Assembly (NCBI GenBank): GCA_963749605.1
Contig: CAVVNN010000002.1
Span: 868,001 to 932,000, forward strand
DNA: 64,000 nt
DNA from: CAVVNN01 sp963749605
Lineage (GTDB): Bacteria > Actinomycetota > Thermoleophilia > Solirubrobacterales > 70-9
Direction: 5' to 3'
Part shown: piece by piece, positions 38,382 through 48,465 of the stretch
Layout of the letters: every line of letters begins with the position of its first letter
Position numbering within the stretch: the first letter of the stretch is position 1
The notes under the pieces: model-generated
What the model was told of the DNA's origin: nothing
Database searches by the model: none
The model's input: only the letters and a program-made list of their open reading frames with translations
Program-made: the position numbers and the translations under genes

Positions 38382-40070
38382 ATGCCTTCCCATGACGTAC
38401 TGGTGATCGGCGCCGGCCTCGCCGGTCAGAGAGCGGCCCTCGCGGCAGCCGAGCAGGGAGTCTCCGTCGGCATCCTCAGCAAGGTCCACCCGGTGCGCTC
38501 GCATTCCAACGCGGCCCAGGGCGGGATCAACGCGGCGCTCAACCCCGACGACTCCTGGGAGTCACACGCCTTCGACACGATCAAGGGGTCCGACTACCTC
38601 GGCGACCAGGATGCGATCGAAGTCATGTGCCGGGAGGCGCCGGAGGAGATCCTCCACCTCGAGCACCTCGGCGTCACCTTCCACCGCAACGAGGAGGGCA
38701 AGCTCGGCACCCGCGCCTTCGGCGGCGCCTCCGCCGCCCGCACCTACTACGTCGCCGACATCACCGGCCAGGCGATCATGCACGTGCTCTACGAGCAGCT
38801 GATGAAGCACGCCGACTCGGTCGCGCGCTACGAGGAGTGGTTCTGCACGGCGCTGGCGATCGACGAGGAGGGCGAGTGCTGCGGAGCGGTCACTCGCAAC
38901 GTCGCCGACGGCTCGATGGAGCTGTTCAAGGCGAAGGCGGTGATCCTCGCCTGCGGCGGCAACGGCCAGGCCTGGAAGCCGACGACCAACGCCCTGATCT
39001 GCACCGGCGACGGGATCGCGATGGCCTACCGGGCCGGGGCGAAGCTGATGGACATGGAGATGATCCAGTACCACCCGACGACCCTTGCCGGCAAGGGCTT
39101 CCTGATCACCGAGGGCGCCCGCGGCGAGGGCGCCCACCTGCTCAACGCCAAGGGCGAGCGCTTCATGGAGCGCTACGCGCCGAACAAGATGGAGCTGGCC
39201 TCACGCGACGTCGTCTCGCGCGCCGAGCAGACCGAGATCGACGAGGGCCGCGGCTTCCCCGACGGCACGGTCGAGCTCGACATCACCGTCGTCCCGAAGA
39301 AGCGCATTCATGAGGCGCTGCGGGAGATCGTTCTCGTCGGCCGCGACTTCGCCGGAGTCGACATCATGAAGGAACCGATTCGGATCAAGCCCGGCAACCA
39401 CTACACGATGGGCGGCGTCAAGACCGACGTCGACGGCCGCACCGACATCCCCGGCCTCTACGCGGCCGGCGAGGCGGCCTGCGTCTCGGTCCATGGCGGC
39501 AACCGGCTCGGCGCCAACTCGCTGCTCGACACGCTGATCTTCGGCCGCCGCTCCGGCGCCGACGCCGCCGCGCGCGCCAAACGGATCGACGGCTCGCAAC
39601 CGTCGCAGGAGGTGCTCGAGGCCGAGCAGGCCAACATCGACGCGATCTCGGCGCGCGAGAAGGGCTCGGGCCGTCGCGTCTCGGAGATCAAGCTCGAGCT
39701 GGGCCTGACGATGGACAAGCACGTCGCCGTCTTCCGCAACGAGGCCGGCATCCAGCAGGCGCTGGAGACCGTGCGGCGGCTCAAGGAGGAGGCCAAGTCC
39801 GCCTACATCGACGACCGCAGCAGCGTCTTCAACCAGGACATCCTCGGCGCGATCGAGCTCGGCTACATGCTCGACAACGCCGAGTGCACCTGCATCGGCG
39901 CCCTGGAGCGCAAGGAGAGCCGCGGCGCCCAGTACCGCACCGACTTCCCGGAGCGAAACGACGAGGAGTGGCTCAAGCACATCGACCTCCAGCTGAGCGA
40001 CGACGGGCCGGAGATCTCATACTCAGAGGTGACAATCACCCAGTGGGAGCCGGAAGCGAGGTCGTACTGA
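38382..40070 (+). CDS. sdhA: succinate dehydrogenase flavoprotein subunit
   Basis: Oxidises succinate to fumarate through covalent FAD. The 562-aa protein has the dinucleotide-binding start DVLVIGAGLAGQRAALAAAE, the flavinylation histidine in VRSHSNAAQGGINAAL (H41), IQYHPTTLAGKGFLITEGAR, the RFMERYAP and SRDVVSRA active-site segments, and HYTMGGVKTDVDG. It starts at ATG 38382 and overlaps sdhB by 1 nt (TGATG). The next two genes show that this is a type-E-like complex with no visible classical SdhC/SdhD anchors. Confidence 0.95.
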   Translation: MPSHDVLVIGAGLAGQRAALAAAEQGVSVGILSKVHPVRSHSNAAQGGINAALNPDDSWESHAFDTIKGSDYLGDQDAIEVMCREAPEEILHLEHLGVTFHRNEEGKLGTRAFGGASAARTYYVADITGQAIMHVLYEQLMKHADSVARYEEWFCTALAIDEEGECCGAVTRNVADGSMELFKAKAVILACGGNGQAWKPTTNALICTGDGIAMAYRAGAKLMDMEMIQYHPTTLAGKGFLITEGARGEGAHLLNAKGERFMERYAPNKMELASRDVVSRAEQTEIDEGRGFPDGTVELDITVVPKKRIHEALREIVLVGRDFAGVDIMKEPIRIKPGNHYTMGGVKTDVDGRTDIPGLYAAGEAACVSVHGGNRLGANSLLDTLIFGRRSGADAAARAKRIDGSQPSQEVLEAEQANIDAISAREKGSGRRVSEIKLELGLTMDKHVAVFRNEAGIQQALETVRRLKEEAKSAYIDDRSSVFNQDILGAIELGYMLDNAECTCIGALERKESRGAQYRTDFPERNDEEWLKHIDLQLSDDGPEISYSEVTITQWEPEARSY

Positions 40071-41185
40071 TGGCCGACTACACGATCAAAGTGCGCAGGT
40101 TCCAGCCGGAGAGCGGCGAGGGCCCCTACTGGGAGGAGTTCAACGTCGACCTCGAGTCCTCGCTCTCGGTCCTCGACGGCCTGCTGCAGGCGAGGGACCG
40201 CGACGACGGCTCGCTCTCGGTCCGCTGCTCCTGCCGCGCCGCGATCTGCGGCTCCTGCGGGATGAAGATCAACGGCCAGTCCGGCCTCGGCTGCAAGACC
40301 CAGATCGGCGAGGCCCAGGAGCTGGCCGACAAGAAGGCCAGTGCCGTCGGCGGCGAGAAGGCCGGCAACGCGATCGTCATCGAGCCGATGGGGAACATGC
40401 CCGTGGTCAAGGACCTGATCACCGACATGGAGTCCACGCACTGGACCAAGATCCGTCGCGTCACCCCCTGGCTCCTCCCGCACGGCGCGCCTCCCGAGCG
40501 CGAGTACATCGTCGAGCCCGAATCGATGATCGACATCACCCAGTCGATGGCCTGCATCCAGTGCGGCGCCTGCGTCTCCTCCTGCCTCTCGATGGAAGCC
40601 GACCCCGACTTCATCGGCCCGGCCGCCCTGGCCAAGGCCTACCGCTTCGTCGGCGACCCACGCGACGCCGAGACCAAGGAGCGCCTCCACGACCTGGCCG
40701 AGGATCCGCACGGCATCTACGACTGCACCCACTGCTTCAGCTGCGTCGACGCCTGCCCGAAGGGCGTGGCGCCGATGGACCAGATCATGCGCCTGCGCCG
40801 CAAGGCCGGCGAGGAGGGGATCGAAGACCCCAACAGCGGCCACGACCACGAGATCGCCTTCGTCAAGATCATCGAGAAGAAGGGCACGCTCGACGAGGTC
40901 GCGCTGCTGCAAGGGAGTCGTTCGCCCTCGGCGTCAAGGGCAAGCTGAAACCGAGCAAACGGGCGATCAAGGAAATGCGTCGGCTCGCTGCCGACGATGT
41001 TCCGCACGATCAAGACGGGCAAGGTGCGCTCGCCGAAACTGATCCCCGGCGTCCACCACAAGCTCCCCGGCGGCGCCCAGGACGAGGTCAAGGCGATCTA
41101 CAAGCACGCCGAGGAGCACGGCGAAGAATTCAACCTGTACATCAAGGGCGAGGAGAGCGACATGGAGGAGGCTGCGAATGGCTGA
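40070..41185 (+). CDS. sdhB: succinate dehydrogenase iron-sulfur subunit, two [4Fe-4S] type (two frameshifts)
   Basis: Carries electrons from FAD towards the membrane subunit. The [2Fe-2S] site is C55-x4-C60-x2-C63-x11-C75. The first [4Fe-4S] site is C162, C165, C168, C172. The third site is C219-x2-C222-x2-C225-x3-C229-P, four cysteines where classical SdhB has three and a [3Fe-4S] cluster. This extra cysteine is known from archaeal type-E enzymes and thiol:fumarate reductase. A C-terminal extension brings the length to about 371 aa (classical about 240). Indels near 40912 and 40987 break the frame; corrected, the gene runs to 41185 and overlaps the next start by 8 nt. Confidence 0.9.
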
Positions 41186-42086
41186 GAGCATCAAGGTCGC
41201 CTACTGGCCCGGCTGCGTTTCGCGCGGCTTCACCCCGGAGCTGCACGGCTCGATGGCCCTGGTCGCCGAGCGCCTCGGCATCGAGCTGGTCACCCTGGAC
41301 CGCGCCAACTGCTGCGGCGCCGGCGTCATCGCCGAGCACAACCAGGAGCTGGCCGACACGCTCAACGCCCGCACCTTCGCCCTCGCCCAGCAGACCGGGC
41401 TGGCGATGATGAACATCTGCTCGACCTGCCAGGGCGCGCAGTCAGAGTGCCAGCAGCGCCTCGACGCCGACTCCTCCTACCGCGCCCACATCAACGAGGT
41501 GCTGAACGGGCAGGGCCTCTCCTACGAGAAGGACAAGGACGGCTTCACCAACAAGAACTTCCTCTGGCTGCTGGTCGAGGACTACGGCCTCGACCGCCTC
41601 GCCGAGCAGGTGAAGCGGCCGCTCTCCGGCCTCCGCGTCGGCCCCTTCTACGGCTGCTACGTGGTGCGGCCGAAGGAGCGCCTCGGCTACGAGGAGCACC
41701 CCGACCGCGACATCTACCTGGAGCAGGTGATCGAGGTGCTCGGCGGCGAGATCGTCGAGTACGACGGGGCTCGCAAATGCTGCGGCTTCCCGGTGATCAC
41801 GATGAACCGCGAGACCTCGCTGCGCCAGGCCGGCACCCACGTCGGCGACGCGCTCGACGCCGGCGCCGACTGCCTCGTCACCCCCTGCCCGCTCTGCCAC
41901 CTCAACCTCGACATGCAGCAGCCGGAGGCGGCCAAGGTCGTCAACCGCGACCTCGGCCTTGCCGTCCTGCACCTGCCGCAGCTGGTCGGCCTGGCGCTCG
42001 GCGCCGAGCCCAAGCAGCTGGGGATGGGCAAGCACATCGCCTCGACCGGCTGGGTCGAGGAGCGCCTCGCCGGCATCCCCGCCTGA
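41178..42086 (+). CDS. SdhE/HdrB-like subunit with two CCG domains
   Basis: A 302-aa protein with two cysteine-rich CCG domains. The first has C13, C45-C46-G47 and C81-x2-C84; the second has C160, C201-C202-G203 and C237-x2-C240. The same fold occurs in heterodisulfide reductase HdrB and in the SdhE subunit of Sulfolobus-type succinate dehydrogenase, where it binds unusual Fe-S clusters and is thought to pass electrons to quinone. There are no transmembrane helices. It overlaps sdhB, so it is almost certainly part of the complex. The electron acceptor (quinone or a thiol carrier) is unproven. Confidence 0.9.
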   Translation: MAESIKVAYWPGCVSRGFTPELHGSMALVAERLGIELVTLDRANCCGAGVIAEHNQELADTLNARTFALAQQTGLAMMNICSTCQGAQSECQQRLDADSSYRAHINEVLNGQGLSYEKDKDGFTNKNFLWLLVEDYGLDRLAEQVKRPLSGLRVGPFYGCYVVRPKERLGYEEHPDRDIYLEQVIEVLGGEIVEYDGARKCCGFPVITMNRETSLRQAGTHVGDALDAGADCLVTPCPLCHLNLDMQQPEAAKVVNRDLGLAVLHLPQLVGLALGAEPKQLGMGKHIASTGWVEERLAGIPA

Positions 42087-42113
42087 CCGCTCCTCGGCCC
42101 GCGAGGCGGTCGC

Positions 42114-43325
42114 TCAGGCCTGAGAGTTCTTTGAGAGGCCGGTGCGGCGGGCCATCCAGCGAGCGCCGAGGGTGTCGGTCAGCCCGTGGGCGACGATCGA
42201 GGCGATGATCGCGATCGCAGGCGATGTCGAAGATCAGCTCGCCGTTGCCCACCTGCGACTTGAGCACGAAGAGGGCGAAGAGCATCGACGCCACCCCCTT
42301 CGGCCCGAACCAGGCCATGAACAGCTTCTGCGGGCGCGGGATTCCGGTCCGCAGGAAGGAGAGCATGACCGCAACCGGGCCGGGCGACGAGCAGGGCGAA
42401 GGCGACGAAGAGGACCAGCGGCGGGATGCTGTGGTCGAAGCCGGTGGCGACGATCAGCGCGCCGAAGACGAAGAAGGTGAGCACCTGGAAGATCGCGCTG
42501 GCGTTCTCGGCGAACTCGACGAAGCCCTCCGGAACCTCGCGCTCGGCGGCGCCCATCGCGATCCCGCAGACGAAGGCGGCGATCAGGCCGTTGCCGATCG
42601 TGACGTCGGAGAGGCCGAAGGCGACGAGCGCGAAGCCGACCGAGTAGATCCCCTCGTAGCGGGCGGTGAGGCCGCCGCCAGGCAGGCGGTGGTGCAGGCG
42701 CCCACCGAGGTAGCCAAGCGCGATGCCCGATCGCGGCGCCCACCGCCGCCTCCCCGACCAGCTTCGCCGCTTCGGTCGCCGGCGTTGCCGCCCGGCGCGG
42801 CGAGGACCAGGAAGAAGAGGACGAAGGGCAGCGCCAGGCCGTCGTTGAGGCCGGACTCGAGGTTGAGCGTGTGACGCACCGCGCTCGGCACCAGGCGCGA
42901 GGTGACGACGGCCGAGGTGACCACCGGGTCGGTCGGCGAGAGCACCGCGCGCGAGCAGGAACGCCTCGGGCCAGCTGAGCGTCGGGAAGAGCGCCTTCGC
43001 CGCCAGCGCCAGCAGCGCCATCGTGATCGGCATCGCGATCATCAGCGCCCGGGCGACCGGGCTCCAGTGCCGGCGCAGCAGCTCGCGCTCGACGAACATC
43101 CCGTCGGAGAAGAGGGTGAGGATCAGCGCCAGCTCGATCAGCTCGACGATCGACTGGTCGGTCGGCGTCGACGTGGACCACGCCGGCCGCGGCGAGACCG
43201 ATGCCGAGCGCCACCGAGAGGACCGAGGCCGAGAGGACCGTCCCCCGAATCACCCCGGAGAGCGCGGCGACGACCGCGAGCAGGCCGCCGAAGAGCAGCA
43301 GCGCCTCGCCGAAGCCGATGTCCAC
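42114..43325 (-). CDS. CPA-family Na+(K+)/H+ antiporter (several frameshifts)
   Basis: A cation/proton antiporter of about 403 aa. Readable fragments in order are IGFGEALLLFGGLLAVVAAL, VLSPTDPVVTSAVVTSRLVP and NLESGLNDGLALPFVLFFLV, then EGIYSVGFALVAFGLSDVTI and QKLFMAWFGPKGVASMLFAL. The TDP and ESGLNDG motifs are the ion-binding core of CPA1 exchangers. About six indels between 42200 and 43180 scatter these over three frames, but the overall length is a multiple of three. It starts at GTG 43325, 5 nt after the inferred asd stop. It is more likely an error-ridden assembly than a true pseudogene. Confidence 0.8.
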
Positions 43326-43330
43326 GCCGG

Positions 43331-44367
43331 CTACTCCCGACTGCCGAGCAACAGGCTCGCGCTCGACCAGCAGCTCGGCGACCTGGACGGCGTTGGTCGC
43401 GGCGCCCTTGCGCAGGTTGTCGGAGACGATCCAGAGGTCGAGCGCGCGCTCGTTGCCGGGGTCGCGCCGTATGCGGCCGACGAACACGTCGTCCTTGCCG
43501 GCGGCGTCGATCGCCAGCGGGTAGCGCGCCGCGGCCGGGTCGTCGACCACGGTCACCCCGGGCGCCGCGGCGAGCAGCTCACGGGCCCGCTCCGGGGTGA
43601 GCGGCTCCCTGCGTCTCGACGTTGACCGCCTCCGAGTGGCCGGTCACGACCGGCACCCGCACGCAGGTGGCGCTGACGCGGATCGACGCGTCGTCGAGGA
43701 TCTTGCGCGTCTCGTCGATCAGCTTGCGCTCCTCGTCGGTGTGGTCGTCGCCGGCGGGGAAGCTGCCCGCCTGCGGCAGGACGTTGAAGGCGATCTGGTG
43801 CGGGATAGACGCGGCGACCGGATGGTGGTCGTCGAGCACCGCCCGCGACTGCTCGAGCAGCTCGTCGACCGCCGCTCTTGCCGGTGCCGGAGACGGCCTG
43901 GTAGGTGGAGACGACCAGCCGCTCGATCCCGGCCTCGTCGTAGAGCGGCTTCAGCGCGACGACCATCTGCATCGTCGAGCAGTTCGGGTTGGCGACGATT
44001 CCCTTGTGGCCCGCGACCGCGTCGGGGTTGACCTCGGCGACGACCAGGGGAACGTCGTCGTGCATGCGCCAGTGGCTGGTGTTGTCGACGACGACCGCGC
44101 CGGCCGCGACCAGCCGCGGCGCCCACTCGGCGCTGACCGCTCCGCCGGCCGAGGAGAGGACGATGTCGAGGCCCTGGATCGACTCCTCGCTCAACGGCCG
44201 GCACGCGAGCACCGAGCCGTTCCACTCGATCTCCTTGCCGACCGAGCGCTCGGAGGCGAACGGAACCACCTCGGCCGCCGGGAACTCGCGCTCGGCGAGC
44301 AGCCGAGGATCGTCGACCCGACCAGCCCGGTCGCGCCCAGCACTCCGACTCTGTACGTCGCCGTCAT
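43331..44367 (-). CDS. asd: aspartate-semialdehyde dehydrogenase (four frameshifts)
   Basis: Second step from aspartate to lysine/diaminopimelate, threonine and methionine. Fragments include VGVLGATGLVGSTIL (NADP loop), NPNCSTMQMVVALKPLYDEA around the catalytic Cys, HQIAFNVLPQAGSF, and SDNLRKGAATNAVQVAELL at the C-terminus. Indels near 44310 (-1), 43876 (+1), 43607 (+1) and 43372 (+1) explain all the breaks. Net +2 fits the 1037-nt span and gives 344 aa, a normal length. The last correction also restores a TAG stop 5 nt before the antiporter, removing an apparent asd-antiporter fusion. It forms an operon with lysC. Confidence 0.92.
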
Positions 44368-44383
44368 CGTCGATGTCGACGGC

Positions 44384-45670
44384 TCAGCGGCGACCGTCGG
44401 CCGGTGCTCGGGCCGGTCGGGTCCTCGGGCCGACCGCGTCGGCGCCCAGCTCGAACGCCTGGTGCAGCGCCTTGACCGCGTCGGGAACGCGGTCGGCGGA
44501 GATGACGCAGGAGATCTTGATCGGCGAGGTGGAGATCATCTCGATGTTGATCCCCTCCTCGCCGAGCACCTCGAAGACCTTCGCGGCGACGCCGGGGTGC
44601 GAGCGCATGCCGGCGCCGACGATCGAGACCTTGCCGATCCGCTCGTCGGTGCGGACGCCGCTGCTGACCTCGCCGAGGGCGGCGATCGTGTCGGTCGCGG
44701 TGGCCAGGTCGGAGCGGTCGACGGTGAAGGAGAGGTCGGCCAGCTCGTCGTCGCCCACCGGCTCGTTCTGGATGATCACGTCGACGTTGACGCTGGCCTC
44801 GGCCAGCGCGGTGAAGATGCGGCCGGCGACGCCGGGCTCGTCGCGGACGCCGGTCAGCGTCACGCGGGCCTCGCCGTCGGAGTGGGTCACGGCTGTTACG
44901 AAGGGTTGCTCCACGGTCTCTTCCTCGGCGACGACGAGGGTACCGGGGCCGTCCTCGAAGCTGCTGCGGCAGTGGATGCGGACGCCGTGGTTGCGCGCGT
45001 ACTCGACCGAGCGCAGCTGCAGCACCTTGGCCCCCGAGGCCGACATCTCGAGCATCTCCTCGTAGGAGACGATCGGCAGCTTGCGCGCGTCGGCGACGAT
45101 CCGCGGGTCGGCGCTGAAGACGCCGGCGACGTCGGTGTAGATCTCGCAGACGCTGGCGCCCGAGCGCCGCGGCGAGCGCCACCGCGGTCGTGTCGGAGCC
45201 GCCGCGCCCCAGCGTGGTCACGTCGCGGCTGTCGGTCGAGACGCCCTGGAAGCCGGCGACGAGGACGATCCGGTCGTCCTCCAGCGCCTCCCTGATCCGG
45301 TCGGCGCGCACGTCGATGATCCGCGCCTTGGTGTGCGAGGAGTCGGTGACGATCCCCGCCTGGGAGCCGGTCAGCGAGATCGCCTCGTGGCCCATGTCGT
45401 GGATCGCCATCGCCGCAGAGCGCAGGAGATCCGCTCTCCGGTGGAGAGCAGCATGTCCATCTCGCGCGCGACCGGCCGCTCGGAGATCTCCAGCGCCTGG
45501 GCGACCAGCTCGTCGGTCGTCTTGCCCCGGGCCGAGAGCACCGCGACGACCTTGCTGCCGGCCTCGCGAGCGGCGACGATCCGCCCCGCGGCGCGCTTGA
45601 TCTGCTCGGCCCCGGCCACGGAGGTGCCGCCGAACTTCATCACCACGATGTCGGATCTCGCCTCTGGCAT
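44384..45670 (-). CDS. lysC: aspartate kinase (two frameshifts)
   Basis: First, feedback-controlled step of the aspartate family. The sequence has IVVMKFGGTSVAGAEQIKRA at the N-terminus, STGERISCA, VLVAGFQGVSTDSRDVTTLG and RGGSDTTAVALAAALGA. Two ACT domains follow (TLTGVRDEPGVAGRIFTALA and VSIVGAGMRSHPGVAAKVFE). Indels near 45412 (-1) and 45163 (+1) cancel, leaving 428 aa, close to the usual actinobacterial length of about 421. It starts at ATG 45670 and is followed by asd after 16 nt. Lys/Thr feedback through the ACT domains is expected from the family. Confidence 0.93.
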
Positions 45671-45723
45671 GAGCGCGGCTGAGGATAGTCGCCAGCGCCG
45701 TATGGCCTGGATCCCACTTCTAG

Positions 45724-45742
45724 ATATATCGCTTTGATATAT
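45724..45742. promoter_or_regulatory. probable PadR operator
   Basis: A perfect inverted repeat ATATATC (45724-45730) and GATATAT (45736-45742) with spacer GCTTT lies 12 nt upstream of the padR ATG, in the divergent gap between lysC and padR. AT-rich dyads like this are typical PadR-family operators and also resemble a -10 region. Autoregulation of padR-mmpL is inferred. Confidence 0.65.
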
Positions 45743-45754
45743 ACCGTGAGCGCC

Positions 45755-46304
45755 ATGGAGTTGAGCGCCACCGCCTACGTGATCCTCGGGATGGTCAGCC
45801 GGGAGCCGCGGTCCGGCTATGAGATCAAGGCCCTGGTCGACGACACGACTCGGTTCTTCTGGGCCGCCAGCTACGGGCAGATCTACCCGGAGCTGAAACG
45901 GCTCTCCGAGGCGGGGCTGGTCGAGGGCATCGACGCGCCCGCGGGGGGAGCGCAAGCGGACCGTCTACGAGATCACCGCGGACGGCGACGGCGGAGCTGA
46001 AGGACTGGCTGCGGCAGCCGCCCGCAGACCTACGAGATGCGCGAGGAAGGGCTGCTGAAGCTCTTCTTCGCCGGCGTCCTGCCGCCCGAGGAGGCGGTCG
46101 AGATCCTGCGCTGCGATGCGCGAGCACCGGCTCGGCCTGGCCGAGCAGCTGCGCACGATGGAACCGAAGGCGCTCGAGAAGGAGGACCCGCTGCCGCTGA
46201 TCGTGCTGCGGGGCGGCATCGAGTTCAACGAGTGGTTCGCCGACTGGTGCGAGCGGATGGAGGCCCGGCTCCTCGCGCCCGCACCCGAGAAAAGGAGCAG
46301 CTGA
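45755..46304 (+). CDS. PadR-family transcriptional regulator (four frameshifts)
   Basis: A regulator of about 181 aa. The N-terminal winged helix reads MELSATAYVILGMVSREPRS, GYEIKALVDDTTRFFWAASY and GQIYPELKRLSEAGLV, the PadR signature. The C-terminal helical dimerisation domain follows in other frames (EMREEGLLKLFFAGVLPPEE to GGIEFNEWFADWCERMEARL). Four +1 insertions near 45949, 45985, 46021 and 46114 account for the breaks and fit the 550-nt span. The stop overlaps the MmpL start (TGATG), so it is co-transcribed with the transporter it probably controls. Confidence 0.88.
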
Positions 46305-48455
46305 TGTTCGACGCCCTCGCCCGCCTCGCCGACGGCAACGCCCGCCGGATCGGCCTCTTCGCGATCGCCTTCTTCCTCGTCGCCGGCGGCGCTCGGCGGC
46401 TCGGTCGCCAGCCGGCTCGACCCCTACGGCGCCGACGACCCGGCAACCGAGACGGTGAAGGCGCAGCGAACAGCTGCAGGACGCCGGGCTGCGGGTCCCG
46501 GCGGTGATCGCGGTCGTCGAAGGACGCGCCCGTCGCCGCGCCCGGCGACCCGAGCCCGGGTCGAGGGGCTCGAGCGGCAGCTGCGGCGGCGCGCCGACGT
46601 CGCCGTCGGTCACCGGCTACTACGACACCCACTCCCCCGTCTTCGTCTCCCACGACCGCAGCTCGACCTACTTCGCGGTCGCGCTGAAGCCGACCGACGA
46701 CAAGGCGTGGCAGGAAGCGGGCGCCGACATCGCCGACGAGCTCTCCGCCCACCCGGGCGTCGTCGTCGGCGGCGCCGCGGTCGCCCAGGAGCAGGTCAAC
46801 AAGCAGGTCGAGAAGGACCTGCGGATGGCCGAGCTGCTCGCCTTCCCGCTGCTCTTCCTGCTCTCGCTGCTCTTCTTCCGCAGCCTCGTCGCCTCGCTGC
46901 TGCCGCTGATGATCGGCGGCCTGGCGATCGTCGGCACCTTCCTGATCCTGCGCATCGCCAGCGAACTCGGCTCGATCTCGATCTTCGCCCTCAACCTGAC
47001 CACGGCGCTCGGGCCTCGGCCTGGCGATCGACTACAGCCTCTTCATCGTCTCCCGCTACCGCGAGGAGATCGCCAAGGACGGGCCCGGGCCTGGCGGCGA
47101 TGCGCCGCGTGCTGGCGACCTCCGGGCGCACGGTCTTCTTCTCCTCGCTGACGGTCGCCGCGGCGCTCGCCTCGCTGCTCGTCTTCCCCCAGCGCTTCCT
47201 CTACTCGATGGGCCTCGGCGGCGTCGCTGGTGGCGCTGTTCGCGGCGCTGATCTCGCTGACCGTGCTGCCGGCGGTGCTGACCCTGCTCGGCACCCGGGT
47301 CAACGCCGCTGCGCCCCGCGCTTCCTGCAGCGCCGCGCCGAGGCCGACACGCGGCCCGACGAGAGCGGCTTCTGGTACCGGCTCTCGCGCTTCGTCATGC
47401 GCCGGCCGGTGCCGGTGGCGACGCTCAGCGCCGCTGCTTCTGATCGTCCTCGGCCTGCCCTTCCTCGGGATCAAGTTCAACACCGTCGACCCGACGGTGC
47501 TGCCGAAGAGCGGCCAGCGCCCGCCAGGCCTACGACACGGTCAGCAGCGAGTTCCCGCCCTACCGCGAGACCCCGATCTGGGTCGACGTCGAAGGCGGCG
47601 GGCCGCAGGCGGCGCCGCGCTGCTCGCCGCCCGGATCCGCAGGGTCGACGGCGTCGCCGAAGTCAACCCGCCGCAGCGGCTGAAGGCGGGACGTCACGGC
47701 GATCCAGGCGATCTCCGCCCACCCGTTCGTCTCCGACGCCAGCCAGGAGACGGTGAAGCGGATCCGCGACCTGCCGGCGCCGCCCGGGGCGAACGTCCTG
47801 GTCGGCGGCGCCACCGCCGACTTCGTCGACTTCCAGTCGCAGCCTCGGCCGCCACCTGCCGATCGCGCTCGCGATCATCGTCGTCGCGACGCTGATGATC
47901 CTCTTCCTGATGACCGGCTCGGTGATCCTGCCGGTCAAGTCGCTGATCATGAACTTCCTCAACCTCAGCGCCGTCTTCGGCCTGCTGGTGCTGATCTTCC
48001 AGGACGGCCGGCTGGAGGGCTTCCTCGACTACACCAGCCCCGGCGCGATCGAGCAGACGATGCCGATCCTGCTCTTCGCCGTCGCCTTCGGCCTCTCCAC
48101 CGACTACGCGGTCTTCCTGCTCTCGCGGATCAAGGAGGCGCGCGACAACGGCGCCTCGGACTCCGAGTGCGTGGCGATCGGGCTCGAGCGGACCGGGCGG
48201 ATCGTCACCGCCGCGGCGCTGCTCTTCGCGGTCGCGATGTTCGCCTTCGCCACCTCGCAGATCATCTTCATCAAGGAGAACGGCGTCGGCACCGCGCTCG
48301 CGGTGCTGATCGACGCCAGCATCATCCGCGCCCTGCTGGTCCCCTCGCTGATGGCGCTGCTCGGCAAGTGGAACTGGTGGGCGCCGGCGCCGCTGCGCCG
48401 CCTCCACGACCGCTTCGGGATCAGCGAGACAGCGTTGCCGGAGAGGGCGCGATAG
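46304..48455 (+). CDS. second MmpL/RND-family exporter (many frameshifts)
   Basis: About 715 aa of MMPL-type transporter. Fragments include LARLADGNARRIGLFAIAFF, AFPLLFLLSLLFFRSLVASL, LGLGLAIDYSLFIVSRYREE, SMGLGGALVALFAALISLTV, and in the second half LLFAVAFGLSTDYAVFLLSR and VGTALAVLIDASIIRALLVP. Both proton-relay Asp-Tyr motifs are present. At least ten indels lie between 46390 and 47860, while 47895-48455 is clean. It differs in sequence and regulator from the MmpL at 22.6-24.8 kb. A decaying pseudogene is possible, but frameshifts in adjacent essential genes favour sequence error. Confidence 0.82.
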
Positions 48456-48465
48456 GTTCGCGCCC

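Noticed and set aside
43325..43556. Apparent asd-antiporter fusion protein
   Set aside because: The frame runs through both genes, but removing one base near 43372 restores a TAG stop 5 nt before the antiporter GTG and gives a normal Asd length. The fusion is an indel artefact.
46304..48455. mmpL pseudogene
   Set aside because: It has many frameshifts, but adjacent essential genes have the same damage and all MMPL motifs survive in sequence, so assembly error is more likely. Not fully excluded.
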